DNA of 64,000 nt. Origin: Nonomuraea montanisoli (lineage in GTDB: Bacteria > Actinomycetota > Actinomycetes > Streptosporangiales > Streptosporangiaceae). The position numbers and the translations under genes are program-made. The notes under the pieces are model-generated. The model searched no databases. It was not told the origin of the DNA and worked only from the letters and a program-made list of their open reading frames with translations. Positions within the stretch are counted from its first letter, which is position 1, and each line of letters begins with the position of its first letter. Positions 40,597-48,360 of the stretch are shown in pieces. The DNA lies in contig NZ_JABWGN010000002.1 of the NCBI RefSeq assembly GCF_013363975.1, positions 1-64,000 of the forward strand, given 5' to 3'.

Positions 40597-41479
40597 CCAG
40601 CATTCCCTTCAAGCGAATCCGTAAGGACTCGGCCGTGGTGTGCTGCGCGCGCGTGGGCGTGTGAGAGTCGACTGTTTCGAGCAGATCGCGCAGCGGCAGC
40701 CAACTGAATCCGTCATCGTTGCGCCGTGGAATCACTTCGGCGTGCACTCTGCCGTAGGTTTGGCCCGCCAGAGCCCCCTCGGCCCATTGCACGCTCACAC
40801 CCTCACAGTTGCTGTCGGTCTCGTACATCGCGCAGAGTTTCGCCAGGACGGAAACGAAGGGCACAACGTCGTCCTTGTCCAGGTGAGAGAAGTCGGTGTG
40901 CCGCCGGTCAAGGTCGACCACCAGCGATCCGCGGGTGCGCTCCGCTTTCGGCTTCCACACCCGGCATCCGTCCCGCTGGTGAACTCGGATGCCCCAGTCG
41001 ACGGCCTCGAAAGCGAGTGTCTGCAACCCGTCGGGCACCAGACGTTCGGCGGCTGTCAGGGCGGTCCTCATGCCGCGCAGGGTGCCAGCCTCGGCTCTGG
41101 GCAGGGTGGCTGTCGCGGCGTAGTGGTACGGAATGCCTTCGTAGCGGGGCACCACCTGGACATGGAAATGGGGTTCGCTCTGAGTCGCCAGTACCCCCAC
41201 CGACCACCAATAGTGAATGCCCGCCGGGCCGAAGGCGCGGCGCAGAGCCTGCCCTGACCGTTGGATGAGCAGCGCCAAATGGGTGGCCTCGGTGGCAGTC
41301 AGACTGCCAGCACGTTCAAGGTGCCGGCGGGGAACGACGATGATGCATCCGCGGGTCCGTTGCCGGGCGTTCATCATCGACACGGCATGAGAGGTGGCCC
41401 AGAGAGGAACCCAGTGAGCTTCCATCTGCAAATACGTGCAGAACGAGCATCGGCCTACTTTCGGGATCTCTAATGACAT
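40583..41479 (-). CDS. Tandem HIT / GalT-like protein
   Basis: 298 residues. C11xxC14 near the N-terminus may bind zinc. The first HIT-type motif is H104-F-H106-V-Q108-VVPR. The glutamine at the third position is the GalT-type HxHxQ triad (nucleotidyl transfer through the central histidine). A second, degenerate repeat ends in RVHAEVIPR (244-252). Two HIT-like units in one chain resemble galactose-1-phosphate uridylyltransferase. A role in moving nucleotidyl groups between sugar phosphates, or onto the peptide, is inferred. The ATG at 41479 has GAGGGGA 5 bases upstream and was preferred over the frame start at 41530. Confidence 0.7.
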   Translation of the reverse strand: MSLEIPKVGRCSFCTYLQMEAHWVPLWATSHAVSMMNARQRTRGCIIVVPRRHLERAGSLTATEATHLALLIQRSGQALRRAFGPAGIHYWWSVGVLATQSEPHFHVQVVPRYEGIPYHYAATATLPRAEAGTLRGMRTALTAAERLVPDGLQTLAFEAVDWGIRVHQRDGCRVWKPKAERTRGSLVVDLDRRHTDFSHLDKDDVVPFVSVLAKLCAMYETDSNCEGVSVQWAEGALAGQTYGRVHAEVIPRRNDDGFSWLPLRDLLETVDSHTPTRAQHTTAESLRIRLKGMLDEHG

Positions 41480-41507
41480 GAGGGTCCCCTCGAAGCGAGC
41501 CGCCCCC

Positions 41508-42242
41508 TCATAGTTCCGCGAGGCGCTCAAGCTTGGATGTGACCTCCTGTTCGGTGAAGCGATTCAGCCTGACTCGTCTGGCCGCGCTGGGTGTCTCCTC
41601 GACCGCTGCCATGTCGGCTGTCTCCACGACGAAAGGGGTGTCGCTGACGATCTCGGAGTACGGACGCCTGGCTCCGCCCTGAACAACGAGCGTTACTGTG
41701 ACCGTCCCGGCTGTTCCCGTGGCCTGGTGGAACATGTTGCATTCCATGTCGTAGTAGCCGTCGGCAGGCATGGTTCCTTCCCAGGTGAGCAGCATCCCCT
41801 TACGCGTGGGGACGAGTTCTTCTGGCCTTTGGCGGAAGGAGAGCTGGTATACGTCGACCGCGTTGTCCTCGGTGGGTTTGGCAGCCAGATAGTGCCGAAG
41901 TTGCAGCGAACCTTTGAGGACATAGGAGGAGAAGTCGAATCGGTGGTTGTGGATGAGGCCCCAATCAGTGTCCCCCTCCCACCAAACGTCCAGCTTGATC
42001 AGCGCATCACTCTCGTCGCGCCAAATGATGATCTTGTCAAATCCGTTCGAGTGCCGGTACGAACTGGCTGCTACGCGGCTGAGGAGGGTCTGTGACTGGA
42101 GGACCTCCGCGCAGATCTCCTTGAGAGAGATCCTCTTTGCGAACGCGGCCAGCGGGTGGCGCCATCCCTTGCTCCGCCGGACCTCGGACAGCCGTGTCTC
42201 ACGGGTGAGCGGCTCGACGATGAGCGAGTTCGGTAGTTCCAT
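41508..42242 (-). CDS. Cupin-like protein
   Basis: 244 residues. WGLIHNHRFDFSSYVLKG (94-111) carries H98 and H100 in the first cupin motif with the usual following Phe/Ser/Val/Gly strand. A later histidine in NMFHQATG could be the third metal ligand. Cupins include epimerases, dioxygenases and decarboxylases, and the class cannot be decided here. ATG with GGAGG 6-10 bases upstream. It lies 25 bases behind the exporter gene and 28 bases before the HIT-like gene. Confidence 0.65.
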   Translation of the reverse strand: MELPNSLIVEPLTRETRLSEVRRSKGWRHPLAAFAKRISLKEICAEVLQSQTLLSRVAASSYRHSNGFDKIIIWRDESDALIKLDVWWEGDTDWGLIHNHRFDFSSYVLKGSLQLRHYLAAKPTEDNAVDVYQLSFRQRPEELVPTRKGMLLTWEGTMPADGYYDMECNMFHQATGTAGTVTVTLVVQGGARRPYSEIVSDTPFVVETADMAAVEETPSAARRVRLNRFTEQEVTSKLERLAEL

Positions 42243-42267
42243 TCCTTGCCTCCGGTTGTTGTGTGTT

Positions 42268-43533
42268 TCATCCCACGGATGCTGGTCGCCTTCGGCCGGA
42301 CGGTGTCACCCGCGCAAGCTTGCGCACGGATGGATCGATGAGCAGCGGCAACGAGGTCAGCAGGCATGAAGCGCCGCCGATGGCGAGCAGCAGTTCTGGA
42401 TCGCCGGCTTGCGCCCAGGCCCCCACAGCCGCGTATGCGATGGGGGTGAGCAAGGAACTCGCCATCATGTCGAGCGCGGTGACACGGCCCAGCAGTTCGC
42501 TGGGCACATCCCGCTGCAAGGCGGTTGCCCACAACACACCGTAGATTTCGAGCCCGACGGCGGCGAGGAAGTGGGCCGCCAGAAGTACGGCAACAGGAAC
42601 ATCGAACAGCATCGCACCCATGACCAACGAGAAGGCGGCGACTCCGATCATGGCGGGTACGCCTGGAGTACTCGTATGAATACGGGACGCCATAAGAGCG
42701 CCCACAATGGCTCCCATGGCGAACACACTCATGCTCGTGGCGTAAGGCGCCACCGATCCGTAATTTTGCTGGGCGACGACGGGCAGCAAGACGAACCACG
42801 GAGCCACTGAGAGCGGTACTTGGATCAGGCCGCCGAGCATTCCGAGCCCGAGCCAGCGCCGCTGGGCAACCGCCTTGACGCCGTCGGCCAGATCCTCCCA
42901 AGGCCGTTTCGCGGGCGGATTCCCGGTCACGGGGCTGCGGACCATCGCCAGGGTTGCGATGCTGACGGCGAACGTGAACAGGTCGAACCACAGCGCAGCC
43001 GTCGATGAAACGAATGCGACCAGCATGCCCCCGAGCGCAGGACCCGCGATGGCCGCGGTACGCGTCACCATGGAGCCGAGCGCGTTCGCCGACTGAAAAA
43101 GCTCTTCCGAGAGGAGATGCGGATACAGACCGCGGAACGCTGGACGGAAGACGGCCTCGCCCAAGCCGAAGACCAGCATGCATATGCTGATCAGAATCGC
43201 CGACCCGTTCGTGTACAGCACGACGAGCATCGACAGCACCGCGACCACACGAACCAGGTCAGCACTGATCATCACTTTCGTTCGGGGGAATCGGTCGGCG
43301 ATCACCCCACCCACCAACAGGGCGACGAGCATGGCGATGCTGCGTGCAACGAGCAGGCCGCCGATCGCCGCTGCTCCCTCACCCTGCTCCAACAGGGCGA
43401 AGGCCACTGCGACGGGCACCACGCCATCGCCCACTGCGCTGACCAACTGGCCCGCCATCACGATCGTGAAATCACGGTGACGTAACGCGGCAAGCATCCC
43501 TCTCCGCCTGGGCGACATCGTGGCGTTGGTCAT
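42268..43533 (-). CDS. MFS transporter, probable product exporter
   Basis: 421 residues with ~12 TM helices, resembling the EntS-type exporters of the MFS: RHRDFTIVMAGQLVSAVGDG at helix 1 and the helix 2-3 loop GGVIADRFPRTKV. The ATG at 43533 overlaps the nucleotidyltransferase stop (ATGA). An upstream in-frame extension of 26 codons is ignored. It probably exports the mature compound and gives self-protection (inference). Confidence 0.85.
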   Translation of the reverse strand: MTNATMSPRRRGMLAALRHRDFTIVMAGQLVSAVGDGVVPVAVAFALLEQGEGAAAIGGLLVARSIAMLVALLVGGVIADRFPRTKVMISADLVRVVAVLSMLVVLYTNGSAILISICMLVFGLGEAVFRPAFRGLYPHLLSEELFQSANALGSMVTRTAAIAGPALGGMLVAFVSSTAALWFDLFTFAVSIATLAMVRSPVTGNPPAKRPWEDLADGVKAVAQRRWLGLGMLGGLIQVPLSVAPWFVLLPVVAQQNYGSVAPYATSMSVFAMGAIVGALMASRIHTSTPGVPAMIGVAAFSLVMGAMLFDVPVAVLLAAHFLAAVGLEIYGVLWATALQRDVPSELLGRVTALDMMASSLLTPIAYAAVGAWAQAGDPELLLAIGGASCLLTSLPLLIDPSVRKLARVTPSGRRRPASVG

Positions 43534-44261
43534 AGCAGCTCCGTGATCTCGTTGTTCCACATGGCTGTGTACCGCCACAGCTCTCCAGCATCCAGATATG
43601 GTCCGGGCCACTCGACGGCCAACACGGGGTCACCTGTTTCCAGGATCAACCCGGTCAGGTTCACCAGCGTCGTTGCCGCCAAAGTGCCGCCGGTCAAGCG
43701 TGCGACCAGACGAGGCGGAAGGGCCATCCGGCCTACCAGTCGGCGGCCATCGGCTGGATGCGTTCGCTGTCTGTATGCCGTGTCGTGCACCGATGTCATG
43801 CGGACAACGCGTGCTGTCGTCGCCTCGGGATCGAAGACCGCGGTCACCGCGTGGTCCGTCTTGGCCGCCAGCGACACCATTGAGCGTGAGATGGATGCGG
43901 GTACCACTTCATCGCAGTGGACCAGGAGTGAACACATCTCGCGGTCCAGCCCGCAGATCGCCAGTGCCTGGGCCGGCTCCGGTGATGTGAGCAGGTCCAC
44001 GACTTCTATCGTGAACCCCACCGACAGGTCCGACGCTCCGCGGTCGGCGAGGTGCCGCAGATGGTCGGCCACAAGCGAGGATGTCCCTCCAGCGAGGACG
44101 ATCCGGACATGCGCGCTACCGGCAGCGACCACCTCCTTGAGGACATGCTGGACCAAGGGTCGATCGCCCAACGGCAAAAGTGCCTTGGGAACGGTGAGCG
44201 TCAAGTCACCCATGCGCGTTCCGGCGCCTGCCGCAAGCAGGACCGCCTCGAAACGCGTCAT
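43530..44261 (-). CDS. NTP-dependent sugar-phosphate nucleotidyltransferase
   Basis: 243 residues. N-terminal signature VLLAAGAGTRMG with PKALLPLGDRPL (~8-38), the nucleotide-binding loop and PKxLL lysine of sugar nucleotidylyltransferases. It is shorter than RmlA-type enzymes. It probably makes the NDP-sugar used by the two glycosyltransferases of the cluster (inference). The ATG at 44261 overlaps the HisG-like stop (ATGA), and the stop overlaps the exporter start, so it is tightly coupled on both sides. Confidence 0.8.
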   Translation of the reverse strand: MTRFEAVLLAAGAGTRMGDLTLTVPKALLPLGDRPLVQHVLKEVVAAGSAHVRIVLAGGTSSLVADHLRHLADRGASDLSVGFTIEVVDLLTSPEPAQALAICGLDREMCSLLVHCDEVVPASISRSMVSLAAKTDHAVTAVFDPEATTARVVRMTSVHDTAYRQRTHPADGRRLVGRMALPPRLVARLTGGTLAATTLVNLTGLILETGDPVLAVEWPGPYLDAGELWRYTAMWNNEITELL

Positions 44262-44914
44262 CGCGTCAGCATCCGGCACACATCCTCGATGTTCTTCGGC
44301 GACTCGGTCCAGTTCGGCTTCGCGAAGATTCGTCCCGAGGTTTCCAGGATCGTTTCGAGATAGCTGAGCCCGTTGGCCGCGGCAGTCATGCCGGTCATGT
44401 GCGCGTCCACGATCAGGTCGACGATGCCCGTGCGGGCGTAGAATTCGGCCGCCCCGCTGACCACCAGCAACTCACACGAAGGCAGACCCGGCTGGTCGAA
44501 ATATCGCTCCGCGATGGCGGGATACTGGGTGGCCACCGTGATTTCCTCGTGTCGGCGCCAGTCATGGCTTTCGGCTGGGCCGAGGAGGCCTATGCTGCAC
44601 CGCTGGTATCCGGTGTCGTGAAGTTCGACGAGGTCCACACCGGCTTCGACCACGTAGTCGAAGCCGGTGATCACAAGGTCGGCCAGGCCGTTGGCCGCCA
44701 GATAGGGGAGATCGTTGGAGCGGGCGCAGACGACGATGAAGTCCTCGGTGTCGAACCTCAAGCTGCGGCCTCCAGCCTCTCCCACGATCGATCCTGTGAG
44801 TGAGGCCACTTCGTCCAGCAGACGGCCCGTGTTGGGAACGCCAAGGATGACTCTCTTCTCCTCGGCCAGGTCGCCGAAGCGAGTGAGGTCCGCGACTCTG
44901 GTTGTTCGCAGCAT
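44258..44914 (-). CDS. HisG-like phosphoribosyltransferase homologue
   Basis: 218 residues, similar in length to short-form ATP phosphoribosyltransferase without the regulatory domain. HisG landmarks are visible: RSNDLPYLAANGLADLVITG (65-84) and IVDLIVDAHMTGMTAAANGL (164-183). The latter corresponds to the PRPP loop but reads MTG where HisG has STG. No other his gene is nearby, so a role in histidine synthesis is unlikely. Ribosylation of a cluster intermediate, or binding of a nucleotide, is inferred. The ATG at 44914 has GGAGGAAAG upstream and overlaps the CHAT gene stop by one base. The frame start at 45076 is rejected. Confidence 0.75.
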   Translation of the reverse strand: MLRTTRVADLTRFGDLAEEKRVILGVPNTGRLLDEVASLTGSIVGEAGGRSLRFDTEDFIVVCARSNDLPYLAANGLADLVITGFDYVVEAGVDLVELHDTGYQRCSIGLLGPAESHDWRRHEEITVATQYPAIAERYFDQPGLPSCELLVVSGAAEFYARTGIVDLIVDAHMTGMTAAANGLSYLETILETSGRIFAKPNWTESPKNIEDVCRMLTR

Positions 44915-46626
44915 CAGCAGCTTTCCTCCGATCGTGTGGACGAGAAGACACAGCGATAGAAATCGATCCCGCCGTCGCCGACGACCACCGCGCGCGCGGA
45001 GCAGATGTCGCTTCCCCCATCCGCCGGGAGGGGGATGTCGAGATGAGTCGTCGTTGCTCCGGCGCCGAGATCCCATTCGACGATGGGTAATGGCTCACCG
45101 CGGGACTTATCGCGTACCTGAACGAGAACCCGCCGACCCAGTCCGATAGGCGATGGCGGGATGTCCAAGGTCAGTCGGACATCCTGGCCGGGGTGCCCGT
45201 CGCTCGCCGTGAACGGGACTGAGGTGAGTGGAGCTCGGGGGTACGTCGCGGTCACCGTGCTCGCGGTGGTCCCGCATGCGGCACAGTCGAGCCGGGCCCG
45301 GCTGCCGTGGTTGTCGGCCGACATGGCCAACGAGGTCAGATGGAGGCGACCATGGCAGTGCCTGCACCGCAAGGCTGTGCGTCGCCTATGGCCAGGCAAG
45401 AGCCATAAGTCCAAAGCTGGTTGCAGCATGTCGCCGACTGCGGCGCCTGGACGCGACTCAGTGAGCAGACCACCACGGAGTAGATCCACCATGCTCTGCT
45501 GCCACAACGTGTGGGATTGCTCGACCCGGCCGCGCGCGGTGGGGGGAAGCGGACGTCCACGTCGGGCAAAGGCCAGAGCAGTCCAGGCCACCTCCTCGAA
45601 CCTGCGCCGACGTGCTTGCGCTTCGTCGGTCGCGCGCAGCAGGGGGTGTGTCTTGCCCAACGTCTGCCGAACCAGCAATCGCACGGCGCGTTCGACACGT
45701 TCCATGTCATGGCACCGGGCCAAGACCTGCACGAAGCCCGGGCCGATCGGGTCGGCGGCTTCATGTCGCGGTCCCGGGCGGGCATCGGTGGTCACCGAGA
45801 CAACCCCGTAGGGAGATCCGAGCAGGATCAGTGCTCCACGCTGGGCGATGTCGGTACCGCGGTTGATTTCGAGCACTGCTTGGCCGATGGTCTTGCCTGC
45901 TTTGAGCGCATGCAGGATCCGAGCGAAATCCTCCGGATCCTGCGCCGTCTGCCGGGTGGTGCCGATCACGTAGCGCGCCGCTCCCCGAGTCCATGCCGCA
46001 TGCGCGAGACCGAGGTCACTGGGGTAGAGCTCCCCGGCCAACAGCATGCTGGTGCAGGAGAGCAGAACGAGAAGCTCGCACTCCAGGTCACGGGCCCGGA
46101 CGACCACCGGCTTTTCGCGACCCTTCTTGCATGCCGTATCGGAGCATCCCCCGGGCAGGGGCGCCCCCGTGCGAGAGAGTTCGGCGCGACCGAGAAGCCC
46201 GCACAAGACGCTGTGCCCGAGGTTCAGGTGCATGCCGTCGCCGTGAGCGACGATGCCGATTGCCGTCCACCTCTGACGCAGTGCGTCGGCGGGACTGGGC
46301 CAATGTTCACCGTCAAGCGTGCGTGCTTTCGTCTCTTCGATCAAGAGAGCGCCCGACCTAGGGAAGCTGGAACCCTCTTCCCTAGGGACCACGCCGGTCA
46401 TCACTCCCCAGGCCACCTGGTACCTGCCGGCCAGGACAGCCCAATCCTCCATGGCGTCGAGGGTGAACTCCTCGCGCGTCCCGGAGATGAGCACATGGTC
46501 GCCGGAATGAGCCGCGAACAACGCTTCCGTCGTCGCGGGGTCCGACTCGATGAGGTGGCGCGCTTCGATCTGGACGCACCGGGCGCGGTTGTGCTTCGGA
46601 GTGATGCGGTCAACCACGGACAGCAC
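44914..46626 (-). CDS. CHAT-type caspase-like protein with zinc ribbon
   Basis: 570 residues. A CHAT-like protease region spans ~115-280: His128 in IGIVAHGDGMHLNL, Cys191 in LVLLSCTSMLLAGE, then LAHAAWTRGAARYVIGTTRQ and the closing ALILLGSPYG. The His-Cys dyad is intact. Residues 421-451 form a CxxC...CxxC zinc ribbon, and the remaining C-terminus may be a beta-sandwich. CHAT peptidases are known from defence and signalling systems, so one inside a peptide cluster is unusual. Leader cleavage or regulation is possible. The GTG start at 46626 lacks a clear ribosome binding site, and its position is less certain. Confidence 0.65.
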   Translation of the reverse strand: MLSVVDRITPKHNRARCVQIEARHLIESDPATTEALFAAHSGDHVLISGTREEFTLDAMEDWAVLAGRYQVAWGVMTGVVPREEGSSFPRSGALLIEETKARTLDGEHWPSPADALRQRWTAIGIVAHGDGMHLNLGHSVLCGLLGRAELSRTGAPLPGGCSDTACKKGREKPVVVRARDLECELLVLLSCTSMLLAGELYPSDLGLAHAAWTRGAARYVIGTTRQTAQDPEDFARILHALKAGKTIGQAVLEINRGTDIAQRGALILLGSPYGVVSVTTDARPGPRHEAADPIGPGFVQVLARCHDMERVERAVRLLVRQTLGKTHPLLRATDEAQARRRRFEEVAWTALAFARRGRPLPPTARGRVEQSHTLWQQSMVDLLRGGLLTESRPGAAVGDMLQPALDLWLLPGHRRRTALRCRHCHGRLHLTSLAMSADNHGSRARLDCAACGTTASTVTATYPRAPLTSVPFTASDGHPGQDVRLTLDIPPSPIGLGRRVLVQVRDKSRGEPLPIVEWDLGAGATTTHLDIPLPADGGSDICSARAVVVGDGGIDFYRCVFSSTRSEESC

Positions 46627-46671
46627 AGTCTGCCGGGTGGAGGAATGTGTGGAACTGAGCAGGCGCCACGT

Positions 46672-47832
46672 TCACTGGGCAGCCTCCATGCTCGAAGTGG
46701 GTCCTTCGTCGAGGCCCAGATCCGCGTGGAGCTCGACGCCGTACTCCTGCAGCAGGAAGGTCGGCACCAAGGGTTTATGATAGGCGGCTGCGAAATTGCG
46801 TCGGATCTTCGCGTCGAGAGCATCAATGTGAGCTCGATTCGACGCGCCATAGATGGAGGCGCAGCGCCGGAGACTCGTGTGTGTGACTCGATTGTCCAAC
46901 TGCGCGAGCATGGCAGACACTTCGGCGACAGTTGGGGGAGTGGCGTCCCGTTTCACAAACATACGCTCGCTGGCGATCTCGGAGATCTGTCCCGCTCTGG
47001 ACAAGGCGGCGCCGACCTCGTCGAAGGACGCCGCATGTCGCACTGCCTGGGCGAGCCGACTACGTCGGACGACATCTTCAAGGGGGTATGTACGCGCGAT
47101 GGCAGCCCCACGATCGAGGACCACGGGGGCCAGACCGGCCTTGATGTCCACCGTGGCGATGAGTCCCTGGCTGCCGAGCAGCATCATCAAGCTCGCCTCG
47201 CTGGGAAACCAGGCAAGATCCCCGTACGTACGGCTCGCCACGCTGCGCGGAATCACTCGCTCATTGATCAGGGGAAGCTCACTATGGGCCTGCCTCAACT
47301 CCCTCAGGGACAACTCTCCGTCCAAGCCGGCACCGACCACGGTCACTACCGCTTTCAGACCGCTCACGTCACATGCGGCCAGCAGCAGCGCATCAAGGGC
47401 AGGGCTGCGTAATCCCGATTCGTCTCCGGTGGCAAGGACGTCGCCGCCGACGTCGACGAGTTCGATCAGGTCGATCTGGGCGTGATCACACAGCGTGGAC
47501 AGTTGCCGACCCAACTCCTCGACCCCCACGGTGACGTCCAGGAAGAACACCTCGGCACCAGAGACCTCGACGAACTTCGGCAGCGGCGACCATCCGCCGG
47601 GAAGGGACGTCGCAGGAGATATGAGCCAGCCGCGAGGATCTGGGCCGAGGCCGGACAGGTCCTCAGGCCCCCTTGGCCCAGGATGCGGGTCGAGTATCGA
47701 TCGCTCCCAGATGGGAGCAGCGAAGGCGATCGTTCGGTCCAGCGAGGGCAGTTGCGACAGGGCCCAGGCGGCGATCAGGTCACCGGAGCCGCCGGATGCG
47801 ACACACAAACGCCTTGCCAATATTTCTCCCAT
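46672..47832 (-). CDS. DUF1152 family protein
   Basis: 386 residues. An N-terminal LCVASGGSGDLIAAWAL glycine loop and the family hallmark ELVDVGGDVLATGDESGLRS (~125-150) are visible. DUF1152 proteins occur in archaea and actinomycetes and have no agreed function. The glycine loop and acidic patch suggest nucleotide or metal binding. It is the first gene of the long minus-strand transcript and is separated from the CHAT gene by 45 bases. The ATG at 47832 begins GEILARRLCVASGG. A frame start at 47874 lacks support. Confidence 0.75.
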   Translation of the reverse strand: MGEILARRLCVASGGSGDLIAAWALSQLPSLDRTIAFAAPIWERSILDPHPGPRGPEDLSGLGPDPRGWLISPATSLPGGWSPLPKFVEVSGAEVFFLDVTVGVEELGRQLSTLCDHAQIDLIELVDVGGDVLATGDESGLRSPALDALLLAACDVSGLKAVVTVVGAGLDGELSLRELRQAHSELPLINERVIPRSVASRTYGDLAWFPSEASLMMLLGSQGLIATVDIKAGLAPVVLDRGAAIARTYPLEDVVRRSRLAQAVRHAASFDEVGAALSRAGQISEIASERMFVKRDATPPTVAEVSAMLAQLDNRVTHTSLRRCASIYGASNRAHIDALDAKIRRNFAAAYHKPLVPTFLLQEYGVELHADLGLDEGPTSSMEAAQ

Positions 47833-48320
47833 GCTTACAGCGCCACTTCGCAGCCCATGGACGCCGCTGGCCACAGCGTCGCGTCAAATGCACAGGCCGG
47901 AGGAGGCGGCGGGACTGCGTGAAAGTCGATTGCCCAGTTCGTCGGACTGTTCAGATCTCGGCGAAGCTGGGGTGCGGTCCTGTGTGGACGGTGTTCCGGA
48001 TCGTTAATCTCGCGTTAATTCAGCCGTACTTGGGGCTGTTATATCAAAGATCATTGCGAAAATGCGAGCCACGCCCCCTGTGGCGTAGATCACACTGAAC
48101 GAGGGGCGGACTGCGTGTTGCTGTCCACAACTGCTGGGAACACTTCATCTATGTCGACTGCATACTGCCAATATAGCTTTATGTAGCAAGACAACTACTC
48201 TTGGCGAAGATTAAGCTTGAAGCGGCGGGCATTCCGGTCCAGCCGAACCCCCGCATCTGACTTGATTCTTCCAAATCACTTGTATAAATCATCGTCACCT
48301 ACGCCGCAGCACCGAGTCGT
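47833..48320. other. AT-rich right end of the inserted block, promoter region
   Basis: About 490 bases without a gene, clearly less GC-rich than the flanks, particularly 48000-48310. It must contain the promoter for the DUF1152-to-2H operon (minus strand). A TATAAC -10-like box lies at 48043-48038. A direct repeat CGTTAAT (48002-48008, 48013-48019) with 11-base period could be an activator site. No tRNA, integrase or inverted repeat was seen next to the right 33-bp repeat. Confidence 0.55.
48002..48019. promoter_or_regulatory. Direct heptamer repeat CGTTAAT with 11-bp period
   Basis: Two exact CGTTAAT copies spaced one helical turn apart, ~170 bases upstream of the DUF1152 start. Direct heptamers at 11-bp intervals are typical for SARP or OmpR-type activators of antibiotic clusters (established knowledge). 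The function is inferred. Confidence 0.35.
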
Positions 48321-48353
48321 GGGTTGCAACCGGCGGCGGCCCGGCTCCGAAGA
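48321..48353 (+). promoter_or_regulatory. Right 33-bp repeat = ECF-type promoter of the photolyase gene
   Basis: GGTTGCAACC (48322-48331), 15-base spacer, CCGAAGA (48347-48353). It is the same element as at 33085-33117 with one C/T change in the spacer. The photolyase ATG is only 7 bases behind the -10, so the transcript should start at or next to the A of the ATG (leaderless). Confidence 0.6.
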
Positions 48354-48360
48354 CCCCCGT

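Noticed and set aside
44258..45076. Longer HisG-like frame starting at 45076
   Set aside because: The extra 54 codons lie inside the CHAT gene and are Arg-rich. The ATG at 44914 has a strong ribosome binding site and coupled stop.
48217..48360. Photolyase frame extended upstream
   Set aside because: The extension would translate the ECF promoter and AT-rich DNA; homology begins at the ATG 48361.
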